Assembly (NCBI RefSeq): GCF_000373485.1
Contig: NZ_KB891575.1
Span: forward strand, 465,248-524,033
Reading direction: 5' to 3'
Source of the DNA: Dasania marina DSM 21967
GTDB taxonomy: Bacteria > Pseudomonadota > Gammaproteobacteria > Pseudomonadales > Dasaniaceae
DNA length: 58,786 nucleotides
Of the stretch, positions 17,027 through 24,037 are shown one piece after another. The notes beneath the pieces are model-generated. The model searched no databases, was not told the DNA's origin, and was given only the letters and a program-made list of their open reading frames with translations. The position numbers were made by a program, and so were the translations under genes. Numbering within the stretch: position 1 is the stretch's first letter; every line of letters begins with the position of its first letter.

Positions 17027-18358
17027 ATGGACCAAATCATCCGCGACGAGGAGCCTCCTAGCTCGGCTACAGCCATGCTTGCCACGCCCTCAGCTATTTC
17101 TTTAGTTGATCTTCACCCCCAAGCCTTCCCTGCGAGCTCGCCGCAGATACACATTGTTCACAAGCCTCGCAGCCGCAAGTTTCGTATTTCGAAAACCTCG
17201 GCCGATTTTTTACGCCGTTTTTACCCGCAAGCCAGTTCACAAGACTGGAACGATTGGCGTTGGCAAAATCGCAACCGCGTGCGCAGCCTGCAAGACTTAG
17301 AGCGTATCGTTAGCTTATCCGATGATGAACGCGAAGCCATAGTACGCCACCAAGGTGCCCTACCCGTAGGCATCACCCCTTACTATGCCTCACTCATGGA
17401 CAGCCAAGACACCAGCCAAGGTTTGCGCCGCACGGTTATTCCTGTGCTCAGCGAATATGAAACCGTAGCCGGTGAAAATAATGATCCTCTAGGTGAAGAT
17501 CACCACAGCCCCGTTCCCGGCTTAGTTCATCGCTACCCCGATAGAGTTTTATTATTGGTTACCAACTTTTGCTCAGTGTATTGCCGCTACTGTACCCGTG
17601 CCCGCATGGTGGGTTCGGCCGGCGAACGCAGTGTGAAAAAATCCGATATAGAAGGCGCCTTTGATTACATCAGACAGCACACAGAAATTCGCGACGTATT
17701 AATTTCTGGTGGTGACCCACTTAGCTTGGACGATGAAAAGCTGGAATACGTGTTGCGCAACTTGCGGGCCATACCCCATGTCGAATTTATTCGCATTGGC
17801 AGCAAGCAGCCCGTGGTGCAACCCATGCGTATTACCAGCGAACTCACTCGCATGCTAAAACGCTACCACCCCTTGTGGATGAGTTTGCATTTTACCCATC
17901 CCGACGAACTCACCCCCGAGGTAGTAGAAGCTTGTGGTCGCTTAGCTGATGCTGGCATACCGCTGGGTAGCCAAACGGTATTGTTAAAAGGTGTTAACGA
18001 TGATGTAAACACCATGACTACATTAATGCACGGCTTGCTAAAGGCGCGGGTAAAACCCTACTACTTATACCAATGCGATCCTATTTCGGGTTCGGCGCAT
18101 TTTCGTACGCCAGTGTCTGCCGGCGTGGAATTAATTCGTGCCATGCGCGGCCACACCACTGGCTATGCCATTCCCACTTTTGTGGTGGATGCACCTAATG
18201 GCGGCGGTAAGATTCCTATCTCCCCCGACTATGTAGTAGGTTACGAAAACGACGAGCTATTATTAAAAAGCTATGACGGTGGCACCTATCGCTACCCCGA
18301 TAGTGGCCCGCATTTACCGTTGGCACACACTAGCGCCGTTAAGGAGAGCTGTTCATGA
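17027..18358 (+). CDS. kamA: KamA-family radical SAM lysine 2,3-aminomutase
   Basis: A radical SAM, PLP-dependent aminomutase, 443 residues. The iron-sulfur cluster motif CxxxCxxC is Cys182, Cys186 and Cys189 (FCSVYCRYCTRAR). ISGGDPL near 226 is the usual SAM-binding motif. By alignment from memory with the Clostridium subterminale enzyme, the residues that bind lysine's epsilon amino group are both present: Asp351 (QCDPISG) and Asp388 (FVVDAP), 37 residues apart as in that enzyme. Arg191 and the PLP lysine Lys395 (NGGGK) also match. The expected reaction is therefore L-lysine to L-beta-lysine, not the EF-P-specific EpmB function. The next gene overlaps by 4 bases (ATGA). No AblB-type acetyltransferase gene follows; the neighbours are ATP-grasp ligases and a GNAT-deacetylase. 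Confidence 0.85.
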   Translation: MDQIIRDEEPPSSATAMLATPSAISLVDLHPQAFPASSPQIHIVHKPRSRKFRISKTSADFLRRFYPQASSQDWNDWRWQNRNRVRSLQDLERIVSLSDDEREAIVRHQGALPVGITPYYASLMDSQDTSQGLRRTVIPVLSEYETVAGENNDPLGEDHHSPVPGLVHRYPDRVLLLVTNFCSVYCRYCTRARMVGSAGERSVKKSDIEGAFDYIRQHTEIRDVLISGGDPLSLDDEKLEYVLRNLRAIPHVEFIRIGSKQPVVQPMRITSELTRMLKRYHPLWMSLHFTHPDELTPEVVEACGRLADAGIPLGSQTVLLKGVNDDVNTMTTLMHGLLKARVKPYYLYQCDPISGSAHFRTPVSAGVELIRAMRGHTTGYAIPTFVVDAPNGGGKIPISPDYVVGYENDELLLKSYDGGTYRYPDSGPHLPLAHTSAVKESCS

Positions 18359-19389
18359 ACAACACTATGAACGCTACGCCTATACGCCTAGGTTTAACCT
18401 ACGATTTGCGCGACGACTATTTAAAAATGGGTTACAGCGAATTAGAAACCGCCGAAATGGATCAGGCCAGCACTATAGAAAGCCTGAGCTATACCCTCAG
18501 CCAACTGGGCTATGCGGTAGATCCCATAGGTCACGTTAAGCAATTAGCTACGCGCTTAGTGGCGGGTGATCGTTGGGACATGGTGTTTAATATTTGCGAA
18601 GGCATGCACGGCATAGGCCGCGAAGCACAGGTACCCGCCTTGCTAGACGCCTATCAAATACCCCATGTATTTTCCGACACCTTGGTGTGTGCGCTCACCT
18701 TGCATAAAGGCATGACTAAAGATGTGGTGCGCGCTGCTAGCGTGCCCACCCCCGACTATGTCGTCGTACACAGCTTGGCCGATTTAGAAAAAATAGACCT
18801 TAGCTACCCGCTATTTGCTAAACCCGTGGCCGAAGGCACCGGTAAAGGCGTTAGCGCCGATTCTAAAATTTTAAACGCTAAGCAATTGCAACGGGTGTGC
18901 AAAAAGTTGTTAAAGCAATTTCAGCAGCCGGTTTTAGTCGAACGTTTTTTACCCGGTAGAGAATTCACCGTGGGTATAGTCGGCAGTGGCGCAGATGCGC
19001 AGGCTGTAGGCGCCATGGAAATTCAATTACAGGCCGGTGCCGATTGCGAAGTCTATTCTTTTCACAATAAAGAAAACTGGCAGCAGTTAGTGCGCTATCA
19101 ATTACTAGAAGCTGGTCCCTTGCGCGCCGAAGCGGAAGCGGTTGCCTTGGCTGCTTGGCGCGCCTTAGGTTGCCGCGATGGTGGCCGTATAGATGTACGC
19201 GCCGATGATAATGGCCGGGTTAATTTTATCGAGGTAAACCCCTTGGCAGGCATACACCCCACCTATTCTGATTTGCCTATAATGAATGCCATGGCGGGTA
19301 ACAGCTATGAGCATTTGCTAAGCCGCATTATGCAATCAGCGCTGCAACGCTTAGTAAAAACACACCCCGCTAAAGCCGCGGCCGCCTAA
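18355..19389 (+). CDS. ATP-grasp ligase, D-Ala-D-Ala-ligase-like (first)
   Basis: A 344-residue ATP-grasp enzyme that would form an amide bond from a carboxylate via an acyl phosphate. The N-terminal preATP-grasp region has FNICEGMHGIGREAQVPALL (residues 80-99), like the family's substrate-side loop. The ATP-binding region has PLFAKPVAEGTGKGVS near 157 and VLVERFLPGREFTVG near 196. The metal-binding end is NFIEVNPLAGIHPTYSD near 293. The key Glu and Asn of the ligase family are present. It is not a housekeeping Ddl: it sits second in the kamA operon, overlapping kamA by 4 bases and the next ATP-grasp gene by 1 base. Substrates are unknown; beta-lysine is an obvious candidate from context. Confidence 0.8.
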   Translation: MNNTMNATPIRLGLTYDLRDDYLKMGYSELETAEMDQASTIESLSYTLSQLGYAVDPIGHVKQLATRLVAGDRWDMVFNICEGMHGIGREAQVPALLDAYQIPHVFSDTLVCALTLHKGMTKDVVRAASVPTPDYVVVHSLADLEKIDLSYPLFAKPVAEGTGKGVSADSKILNAKQLQRVCKKLLKQFQQPVLVERFLPGREFTVGIVGSGADAQAVGAMEIQLQAGADCEVYSFHNKENWQQLVRYQLLEAGPLRAEAEAVALAAWRALGCRDGGRIDVRADDNGRVNFIEVNPLAGIHPTYSDLPIMNAMAGNSYEHLLSRIMQSALQRLVKTHPAKAAAA

Positions 19390-20405
19390 TGAAAACACAA
19401 TCCTTATCACTGCTGCTATTGCATGAAGCCATAGCAGCAGATGCCCGCAGTGATGAATTAGACACCCTCAAGCAAGCTGAGCAAATTGCCGCGGCCGCCA
19501 GCCAATTAGGCTGGCAGTTGCAAATTCTAAGTACCAATTTAAATTTGGAAAACACCGCCACCCAGATAAAAAAACAGCAGCCCGACTGCGTGTTCAATTT
19601 GGTAGAGTCACTGGCAGGCCAAGGCAAAATGATACACAGCATACCAGCGCTGCTCAGCCAATTGGCTGTCCCCTATACCGGGGTTAGTGCCGACGCTATG
19701 TATTTAAGTTCTCATAAACGCCTGGCAAAAAAAGTGATGCAATATCATCACATAGACAGCGCCGAAAGTTTTGACTTAAACGGCCCCCTACCCGTAAGCA
19801 AAGGGCCGTGGATAGTGAAATCGCTATGGGAACATGCCTCTTTTGGTATGGACGATGGTTGCGTGGTTAGTAACAGTGCAGCAGCCCTGCAACGCATACG
19901 CGATAGCCAACAACGTTTAGGCGGCGAGTGGTTTGCCGAGCGCTATATCACTGGCCGGGAATTTAACGTGTCGGTATTAGAAGTTAACGGTCAACCGCAG
20001 GTGTTACCCATCGCGGAAATGTGCTTTATCGACTACCCGCAGGGCAAACCCAAAATAGTGAGCTATGCCGCCAAATGGGATGAGGACAGCATCGACTATC
20101 AATCCACCCAGCGTCATTTTCCCACGCTAAGCCCCGCCCTGAGCGCCGTTATCCACCGGCAGGTTTTGCAGTGCTGGCAGGCTTTTGGCCTTAGCGGCTA
20201 CGCCCGCGTCGATATACGCTGCGACGAGCATGAGCAACCCTGGGTGTTAGAAGTTAATGCCAATCCCTGTTTGACTATGGATGCCGGCTTTGCCGCTGCC
20301 GCTGCGCAGGCGGACATTAGCTACCAGCAAGTTATTAAACACATCGTGCTGGCGGCATTGGCCAATAGCGTTGCACAACCAGCGTCTATAGCCGTGGCAT
20401 CATAA
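19389..20405 (+). CDS. ATP-grasp ligase, D-Ala-D-Ala-ligase-like (second)
   Basis: A second, divergent ATP-grasp enzyme of 338 residues with the same layout as its neighbour. It has CVFNLVESLAGQGKMIHSIP (residues 63-82), GPWIVKSLWEHASFGM near 140, WFAERYITGREFNVSVLEV near 181 and VLEVNANPCLTMDAGF near 286. Similarity to the first enzyme at corresponding motifs suggests an old duplication followed by specialisation. Its start codon overlaps the previous stop (TAATG) and the next gene begins 2 bases after its stop, so the operon is translationally coupled. Two consecutive ligases suggest stepwise addition of two building blocks. The actual substrates are unknown. Confidence 0.78.
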   Translation: MKTQSLSLLLLHEAIAADARSDELDTLKQAEQIAAAASQLGWQLQILSTNLNLENTATQIKKQQPDCVFNLVESLAGQGKMIHSIPALLSQLAVPYTGVSADAMYLSSHKRLAKKVMQYHHIDSAESFDLNGPLPVSKGPWIVKSLWEHASFGMDDGCVVSNSAAALQRIRDSQQRLGGEWFAERYITGREFNVSVLEVNGQPQVLPIAEMCFIDYPQGKPKIVSYAAKWDEDSIDYQSTQRHFPTLSPALSAVIHRQVLQCWQAFGLSGYARVDIRCDEHEQPWVLEVNANPCLTMDAGFAAAAAQADISYQQVIKHIVLAALANSVAQPASIAVAS

Positions 20406-20407
20406 GC

Positions 20408-22141
20408 ATGTTTCGCATACATAAAATTTACGACGTTAACACCGCCACCAATCAACAGTTGCTCAGCCAAGTGCAGGCCATGCTGCGCATACAGTTTAAT
20501 GAGCTCAGTGAAAAAGATATAGCCAAGCTGCCAGCACAGTTAGCCAACCCACTAAAATATCGTTTTCACACGTCATTATTAGTCGCCGAAGATGGCCACG
20601 CCAAAGTGCGCGGTTTCGCCCTGCTATTACACGCCCCCGATTTACAGTTTTGTTTTTTAGATTATATCTGTGCCGGCCGCGGCGAAACTGGCGGCGGTAT
20701 AGGTGGCGCATTATATGAGCGGGTGCGAGAAGAAGCTTTTCAACTGAATGTGTTGGGGCTGTTTATGGAGTGCCTGCCCGACGATCCGGCGCTGTCACCC
20801 AACCCCGACACACGCAAACAAAACATAGCTCGCTTACGTTTTTATGAACGCTACGGTGCTAGGCCCATCGCTAACACCGCCTATGAAACGCCGGTGAGTG
20901 ATAAAGACAGCGACCCGCCGTATTTAGTATTTGATAACTTAGGCCAGAAAGATAAACCCTTAGCACGGGATGCCGCACAAGCCATAGTTCGCGCCATTTT
21001 AGAACGTAAATATGCCAAGCTATGTCCGCCCGCATATATAGATACGGTGGTGACGTCTATTAACGACGACCCCTTACAATTGCGCGCGCCACGCTACCAC
21101 AAAAAAAGTAGTGTTAGCAGCAGCCAACCCCACAAACATAAAATCGCCTTAATTATTAATGATGGCCACGACATACATCATATTAAAGAGCGTGGCTATG
21201 TAGAATCCCCCGTGCGTATTAAGTCTATAAGCAAAGAGCTGGCGCGTACCGATTTATTTGAAACTATCGCCGCTAAAAAATATAGCCAAAGCCATATAGA
21301 GCAAGTGCACGACCCCGAGTTTGTCAGTTATTTACGCAAGGCCTGCGCCGCCATTCCCGAAGGGGAGTCGGTATACCCCTATGTGTTTCCGCTGCGCAAT
21401 CGCGCCAGGCCACCGCAAGACTTACCTTTGCGTGCCGGCTATTACTGCATAGATACGTTTACTCCGCTCAATGCCAATGCCTATAAAGCGGCTAGAGCCG
21501 CGGTGGATTGCGCCATGACCGGCGCCGACTGTTTGCTAGACGGCAAGCCTATCGCCTACGCGCTGGTGCGGCCACCGGGCCATCATGCTGAACGGCAATC
21601 TTTCGGCGGTTTTTGTTATTTTAATTCTGCCGCCGTAGCCGCCCATCACCTTAGCCTGCACGGCAAGGTGGCGCTATTGGATATTGATTACCATCACGGC
21701 AATGGCCATCAGGATATTTTTTATCAACGTGCTGATGTCTACACACTGTCACTGCACGGCCACCCTCGTTATTCCTACCCGTACTTTTCCGGTTTTGAAG
21801 ATGAAAAAGGTGAAGGCTTGGGCAAAGGTTATAACCGCAATTATCCGCTGCCGGAAAACTTAGATGGCCCGCAGTATCAAAAAACCTTACAGCTAGCTTT
21901 GCATAAGCTGAATGCATACCAGCCCAAATTTTTGGTATTGTCGCTGGGGCTGGATACCGCCAAGGGCGACCCTACCGGCTCCTTTCAATTAATGGCTGAA
22001 GACTTTCACCGCAACGGTGAATTAATAGGCGCACTGAAACTACCCACCTTAGTGATACAGGAAGGCGGTTATAAAACCCAAACCCTAGGCATTAATGCGC
22101 GGCATTTTTTTAGTGGTTTATGGCAGGGCATGTCTGCTTAA
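20408..22141 (+). CDS. GNAT acetyltransferase fused to an HDAC-like zinc deacetylase
   Basis: A 577-residue two-domain protein. Residues 1-180 form a GNAT fold, with RGETGGGIGGALYERV at 91-106 as the acetyl-CoA loop and NIARLRFYERYGARPI near 139. A linker of about 60 residues follows. Residues 245-577 are an acetylpolyamine amidohydrolase/HDAC domain with all catalytic parts: tandem His392-His393 (PPGHHAE), Asp425, zinc ligands Asp427 and His429 (LDIDYHHGNG), zinc ligand Asp516 (GLDTAKGDP) and catalytic Tyr555 (QEGGY). The deacetylase should therefore be active. Joining an acetyltransferase to a deacetylase suggests transient acetyl protection during synthesis, or opposite control of one product. 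It starts 2 bases after the second ATP-grasp gene. After its TAA the same frame stays open into the next GNAT. Confidence 0.85.
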   Translation: MFRIHKIYDVNTATNQQLLSQVQAMLRIQFNELSEKDIAKLPAQLANPLKYRFHTSLLVAEDGHAKVRGFALLLHAPDLQFCFLDYICAGRGETGGGIGGALYERVREEAFQLNVLGLFMECLPDDPALSPNPDTRKQNIARLRFYERYGARPIANTAYETPVSDKDSDPPYLVFDNLGQKDKPLARDAAQAIVRAILERKYAKLCPPAYIDTVVTSINDDPLQLRAPRYHKKSSVSSSQPHKHKIALIINDGHDIHHIKERGYVESPVRIKSISKELARTDLFETIAAKKYSQSHIEQVHDPEFVSYLRKACAAIPEGESVYPYVFPLRNRARPPQDLPLRAGYYCIDTFTPLNANAYKAARAAVDCAMTGADCLLDGKPIAYALVRPPGHHAERQSFGGFCYFNSAAVAAHHLSLHGKVALLDIDYHHGNGHQDIFYQRADVYTLSLHGHPRYSYPYFSGFEDEKGEGLGKGYNRNYPLPENLDGPQYQKTLQLALHKLNAYQPKFLVLSLGLDTAKGDPTGSFQLMAEDFHRNGELIGALKLPTLVIQEGGYKTQTLGINARHFFSGLWQGMSA

Positions 22142-22150
22142 GGATTTTGT

Positions 22151-22792
22151 ATTAATACCGTAATAACAGGCACCGAAATAATAGGGGCCGTAACAACAGG
22201 CACAGTAATAACAGCCAGTCATTCATGGCGAACAACACCCAGCCTTAACGACATCAACGCCGTACCGCAATTGCTTACTGCTAGCGGATTTTTTTCGCCA
22301 CAGGAAATTGCCATAGCGCTGGAGCTGATAGAGCAAACTCTGCAGCAAGGCAGCGACAGTGGCTACGCTTTTTTATTTGCCGATGAGCCGACTAACCCCG
22401 GCCAACTGCAAGGCTATAGTTGCTACGGGCCTATACCGGCCACGGTGAATAGCTTTGACTTGTACTGGATAGCGGTAGCGCCGCAGCAACAAGGCCAAGG
22501 CCTGGGTAAAAAACTTTTACAGAGCACCGAAGCCTGCGTACTAGCAGCGGGTGGCGAGCAATTATTAATAGAAACCTCTGGCCGCGAACTATACCTACCC
22601 ACACGTCGTTTTTATCAAGCTATGGGCTATCATATTAGCCAGCAGCTACAGCATGGCTATGGGCCGGGTGACGACAAGATCACTTATAGTAAATATTTTC
22701 AAAATATTGATACTGGCAACTTAGCCGCCATCAATAAGGGAGTAGATGTGACGGCGCAGAGTATGTGCCACGCTCAAAATCAGCCTGGCTAA
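22151..22792 (+). CDS. GNAT acetyltransferase with no conventional start codon
   Basis: A GNAT enzyme: IAVAPQQQGQGLGKKLL (acetyl-CoA loop, Q-x-x-GxG type), then LLIETSGRELYLPTRRFYQAMGY (its ends near 22559 and 22627) as the last strands. The only ATG/GTG/TTG in frame is TTG 22271, which lacks a ribosome site. That start would cut off a normal GNAT first strand and helix (WRTTPSLNDINAVPQLL), which is encoded from 22226. The frame is open back to the deacetylase TAA at 22139-22141. I give ATT 22151 as the candidate start because AAGGA lies 6 bases upstream, as ATT is used by infC. Read-through of the TAA, or a frameshift after ATG 22224, are alternatives. Annotators may list 22271 as the start. 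Confidence 0.6.
   Translation: MNTVITGTEIIGAVTTGTVITASHSWRTTPSLNDINAVPQLLTASGFFSPQEIAIALELIEQTLQQGSDSGYAFLFADEPTNPGQLQGYSCYGPIPATVNSFDLYWIAVAPQQQGQGLGKKLLQSTEACVLAAGGEQLLIETSGRELYLPTRRFYQAMGYHISQQLQHGYGPGDDKITYSKYFQNIDTGNLAAINKGVDVTAQSMCHAQNQPG
22160..22219 (+). repeat. Four in-frame 15-nt tandem repeats between deacetylase and GNAT
   Basis: Units start at 22160, 22175, 22190 and 22205, with consensus GTAATAACAGGCACC. In the frame shared by the two flanking genes they read VITGT, EIIGA, VTTGT and VITAS. A period that is a multiple of 3, with changes that keep codons of similar type, suggests this DNA is or was translated as a linker. Confidence 0.75.
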
Positions 22793-22818
22793 CAGGCATG
22801 ATTAAAAATGCAGCTTAT

Positions 22819-23811
22819 TTATGTTTTTAAACTGAGAGTAAAGCGCTGCATTTCTACCCTTAGCCACTCACAAAACAAGCTTACTTCTGGGCTTGCATTT
22901 GAAGCTGCATCTGTACTTGCATTTACCGGCTCTTTTTTTACTATACTCACCCAATCATTAGTCACCATACCGACAGCAACTGGCCGCATTAGCTCACCGC
23001 TGTTTAAATAAGGCGCAGTAGAAATCGCATCACCCAGCGCTATCCCCTCGCCGGCCACCGCTAGCTTTACGCACAAAGTTTCATCGTGTATGACCGGCCC
23101 CGTGCCTTTGCCTTTCTCGTCACAGCCTACTGCCTCAAACCAGCGCGGCCACCAATGATTAGAGCTTTCGTGCAATAGCGTGTATTGGTGCAGCTCGGCC
23201 ACCTCGTTTAGCGGCTCATCAATTAAACGCGGGCTGCACACCGGATAGTCCACCAATTGAAACAGCGGCTCGCGGCTATAGCCTTCAAAAATTTTCGAGC
23301 CTGTGTAAATTTCTACATCCACATCCTGTAAAGGCGCAGCTATACGTAAATTCTGGTTAATGTGTATCTCTAATTTTATTTGTGGATATTGGTCGCGAAA
23401 CAAACCTATGCGGCCGGTTAACCAATACTCGGCAAAGGCAGGCCCCACGCCAATTTTTAAACTGCGCTGAAAATGTTTTTGGGCCTTACTGGGGAATAAT
23501 GTTTGGGTGGCATCACTAATACCCTTAAAGGCCGTACTCAAGGACAACAAATAGCTTTGCCCTATATCGGTGAGTTGGGTTTTTCGATTATTACGCTCTA
23601 GCAGCTTTACCCCTAAGTAATCTTCCAGCTGGCTAATTTGCCGACTCACCGCCGACTGAGTGACGCATAACTCTTCGGTGGCTTTTTTAAAACTCTGATG
23701 CCTCCCCACCGCCTCAAAGGCTTTTAAGGCTTTCAGCGGCGGCAGGTGGTAAGCGCTGTTATTAGGACTGTTGTTAGGATTATTGTTAAGACTATTGCTA
23801 GCATCTGACAT
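22819..23811 (-). CDS. LysR-type transcriptional regulator (GcvA-like)
   Basis: A 330-residue regulator with an N-terminal winged helix-turn-helix (LKALKAFEAVGRHQSFKKAT to AVSRQISQLEDYLGVKLLER, residues 25-75) and a C-terminal periplasmic-binding-protein-like effector domain. The HTH text closely resembles GcvA-type LysR proteins. Two tracts are unusual: an Asn-rich N-terminus (residues 6-19) encoded by near-repeats, and an Ala/Ser/Asn-rich stretch near residue 302. It is divergent from the class III aminotransferase with a 226-base gap, the typical LysR-target arrangement, and convergent with the GNAT end of the kamA operon. Effector unknown. Confidence 0.85.
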   Translation of the reverse strand: MSDASNSLNNNPNNSPNNSAYHLPPLKALKAFEAVGRHQSFKKATEELCVTQSAVSRQISQLEDYLGVKLLERNNRKTQLTDIGQSYLLSLSTAFKGISDATQTLFPSKAQKHFQRSLKIGVGPAFAEYWLTGRIGLFRDQYPQIKLEIHINQNLRIAAPLQDVDVEIYTGSKIFEGYSREPLFQLVDYPVCSPRLIDEPLNEVAELHQYTLLHESSNHWWPRWFEAVGCDEKGKGTGPVIHDETLCVKLAVAGEGIALGDAISTAPYLNSGELMRPVAVGMVTNDWVSIVKKEPVNASTDAASNASPEVSLFCEWLRVEMQRFTLSLKT

Positions 23812-24037
23812 AGGGGCAGTCTCTCAGGTTATTGCTCAAACGGGCTCTCAGGCCAAAAGCGAATGATGTCTCGCAGCATAAGCGTAAAGCCCTGCCGTCT
23901 CAACTGAGCCTGCCAAAAACGCAAACGATAGTTACCTTTATGTCATTTTACCTAGCCAAGTTCAGCCTCTACAGTTAAAGCGACTCTTAACAGCTGACAC
24001 CCGAACTAACTCACATCAAGCTAACCGCGAGGCGACT
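23812..24037. promoter_or_regulatory. Divergent promoter region of the LysR gene and aminotransferase
   Basis: The gap holds a direct repeat CTCTCAGG at 23821-23828 and 23845-23852 (24 bases apart) and a nearby TCTCAACTGAG inverted motif. These are candidate regulator contacts. No clear -35/-10 pair could be assigned by eye. GCGAGGCGACT precedes the aminotransferase ATG. Confidence 0.3.

Noticed and set aside
22224-22247. ATG at 22224 as the start of the second GNAT
   Set aside because: It is in a different frame and stops after 7 codons; it would need a frameshift.
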